Below are positions 63,584 to 64,000 of a stretch of 64,000 nt of DNA, one piece after another; the stretch's first letter is position 1; every line of letters begins with the position of its first letter. The stretch covers positions 3,348,001 through 3,412,000 of the forward strand of contig NZ_CP033073.1 in assembly GCF_003675325.1 (NCBI RefSeq), given 5' to 3'. A program made the position numbers and the translations under genes. The stretch comes from Streptomyces dangxiongensis. Lineage in GTDB: Bacteria; Actinomycetota; Actinomycetes; Streptomycetales; Streptomycetaceae. A model generated the notes under the pieces. It saw only the letters and a list, made by a program, of their open reading frames with translations. It was not told the origin of the DNA and did not search any database.

Positions 63584-64000
63584 CTAGTCCTCCCGGAGCA
63601 CGTAACCCACGCCGCGCACGGTGTGGATCAGCGGGGGTGCGCCGGGCTCGTCCAGTTTGCGGCGCAGGTAGCCGACGTACACGGCGAGGTTCTTGGAGCC
63701 GGGCCCGAAGTCGTACCCCCAGATCCGGTCGTAGATCGTGGAGTGGTCGAGCACGATGCCCGCGTTGCGCACCAGCAGTTCCAGCAGCTCGAACTCGGTG
63801 CGGGTCAGTTCCAGCTCGCGCCGGCCGCGCCAGGCCCGGCGGGCCTGGAGGTCCATGCGGAGACCGGCGGCCTCCAGCAGCCGGCCGGAGGAGCCGGACG
63901 CCTCCCGTCCGACACCGTCCCGTACGACGCCTTCGCGTACGGCACTTTCGCGTACGGCCCCTTCGCGTGCGATGCCTTCACGCGCGGTGCCGTCGGGGGT
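63584..64000 (-). CDS. OmpR-family response regulator, C-terminal part
   Basis: The window shows the winged-helix DNA-binding domain: LELTRTEFELLELLVRNAGI, VLDHSTIYDRIWGYDFGPG, NLAVYVGYLRRKLDEPGAPP and the wing HTVRGVGYVLRED. The receiver domain lies beyond the edge. Between them is an unusual linker of six REx-type pentapeptide units (63896-63985) instead of the usual short linker. The partner kinase follows immediately. Confidence 0.9.
   Translation of the reverse strand, partial: TPDGTAREGIAREGAVRESAVREGVVRDGVGREASGSSGRLLEAAGLRMDLQARRAWRGRRELELTRTEFELLELLVRNAGIVLDHSTIYDRIWGYDFGPGSKNLAVYVGYLRRKLDEPGAPPLIHTVRGVGYVLRED
63896..63985 (-). repeat. 15-bp repeats encoding pentapeptide linker units
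   Basis: Six imperfect 15-base units (minus strand), each encoding (A/V/G)-R-(E/D)-x-x: AREGI, AREGA, VRESA, VREGV, VRDGV, GREAS. They lie between the receiver and DNA-binding domains of the response regulator. Confidence 0.8.

Overview
The window is chromosomal DNA from a Streptomyces or very close relative. The evidence is the very high GC content with strong third-position bias, frequent GTG starts, ATGA/GTGA gene overlaps, a complete complex I operon in actinobacterial order, the futalosine route to menaquinone, an Scr1/DUF397-type regulator pair, a PASTA protein and a CcsB/ResB cytochrome c system. No tRNA, rRNA or CRISPR array was seen.

Layout. 1-11138 (minus): nuoA to nuoL (nuoL runs off the edge), with a redox/cAMP-type operator region before nuoA. 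11882-19672: an NlpC/P60 cell-wall hydrolase, a geranylgeranyl-reductase-like flavoprotein, a GNAT protein, a frameshifted PASTA gene, and the first menaquinone block (menG/ubiE, a degenerate amidohydrolase, mqnC, a prepilin peptidase, mqnA). 19959-26198: a cold-shock protein, a membrane Ser/Thr kinase, a methyltransferase, a DUF397/XRE pair with a neighbouring HATPase gene, and a long-chain acyl-CoA ligase. 26641-31396 is an accessory island of two abutting elements. The first is a 3.1-kb unit bounded by perfect 25-bp IS630-type inverted repeats and TA duplications; it carries a dead transposase, padR, a membrane gene and a PAP2 phosphatase. The second is a 1.66-kb IS982-type element with about 36-bp inverted repeats and a CTAG duplication; it carries an intact transposase and a mepB-like passenger. 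Together they separate the acyl-CoA ligase neighbourhood from a tetR gene and insert exactly at the tetR stop codon.

31393-37770 (minus): tetR, DUF4229, GNAT, mqnE, an Lrp regulator, and ubiX/ubiA/ubiD-type genes, the second menaquinone block. 37847-43639 (plus): a small membrane protein, then an uncharacterised trio: a stand-alone condensation-domain protein, a P-loop NTPase and a membrane-anchored periplasmic-binding-protein-like receptor. 43779-51987 (minus): SRPBCC protein, ccsB-resB-ccdA-resA, a secreted deacetylase-like lipoprotein, a histidine phosphatase and hemL.

52303-57666 is a disturbed region. A 56-bp copy of a gene 3' end flanks an inserted patatin gene. It is followed by a HAD-phosphatase remnant and three consecutive genes with single-base frameshifts (NAD(P)-binding oxidoreductase, LysR, XRE). 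57858-64000: MFS exporter, metallo-beta-lactamase-fold protein, CGNR/ABATE regulator, M55 peptidase, a small membrane protein, and a two-component system whose response regulator has a pentapeptide-repeat linker.

Much of the core content is one theme: complex I, menaquinone synthesis, cytochrome c maturation and heme precursor synthesis all feed the respiratory chain. Rex-like operator sequences lie before both nuoA and resA.
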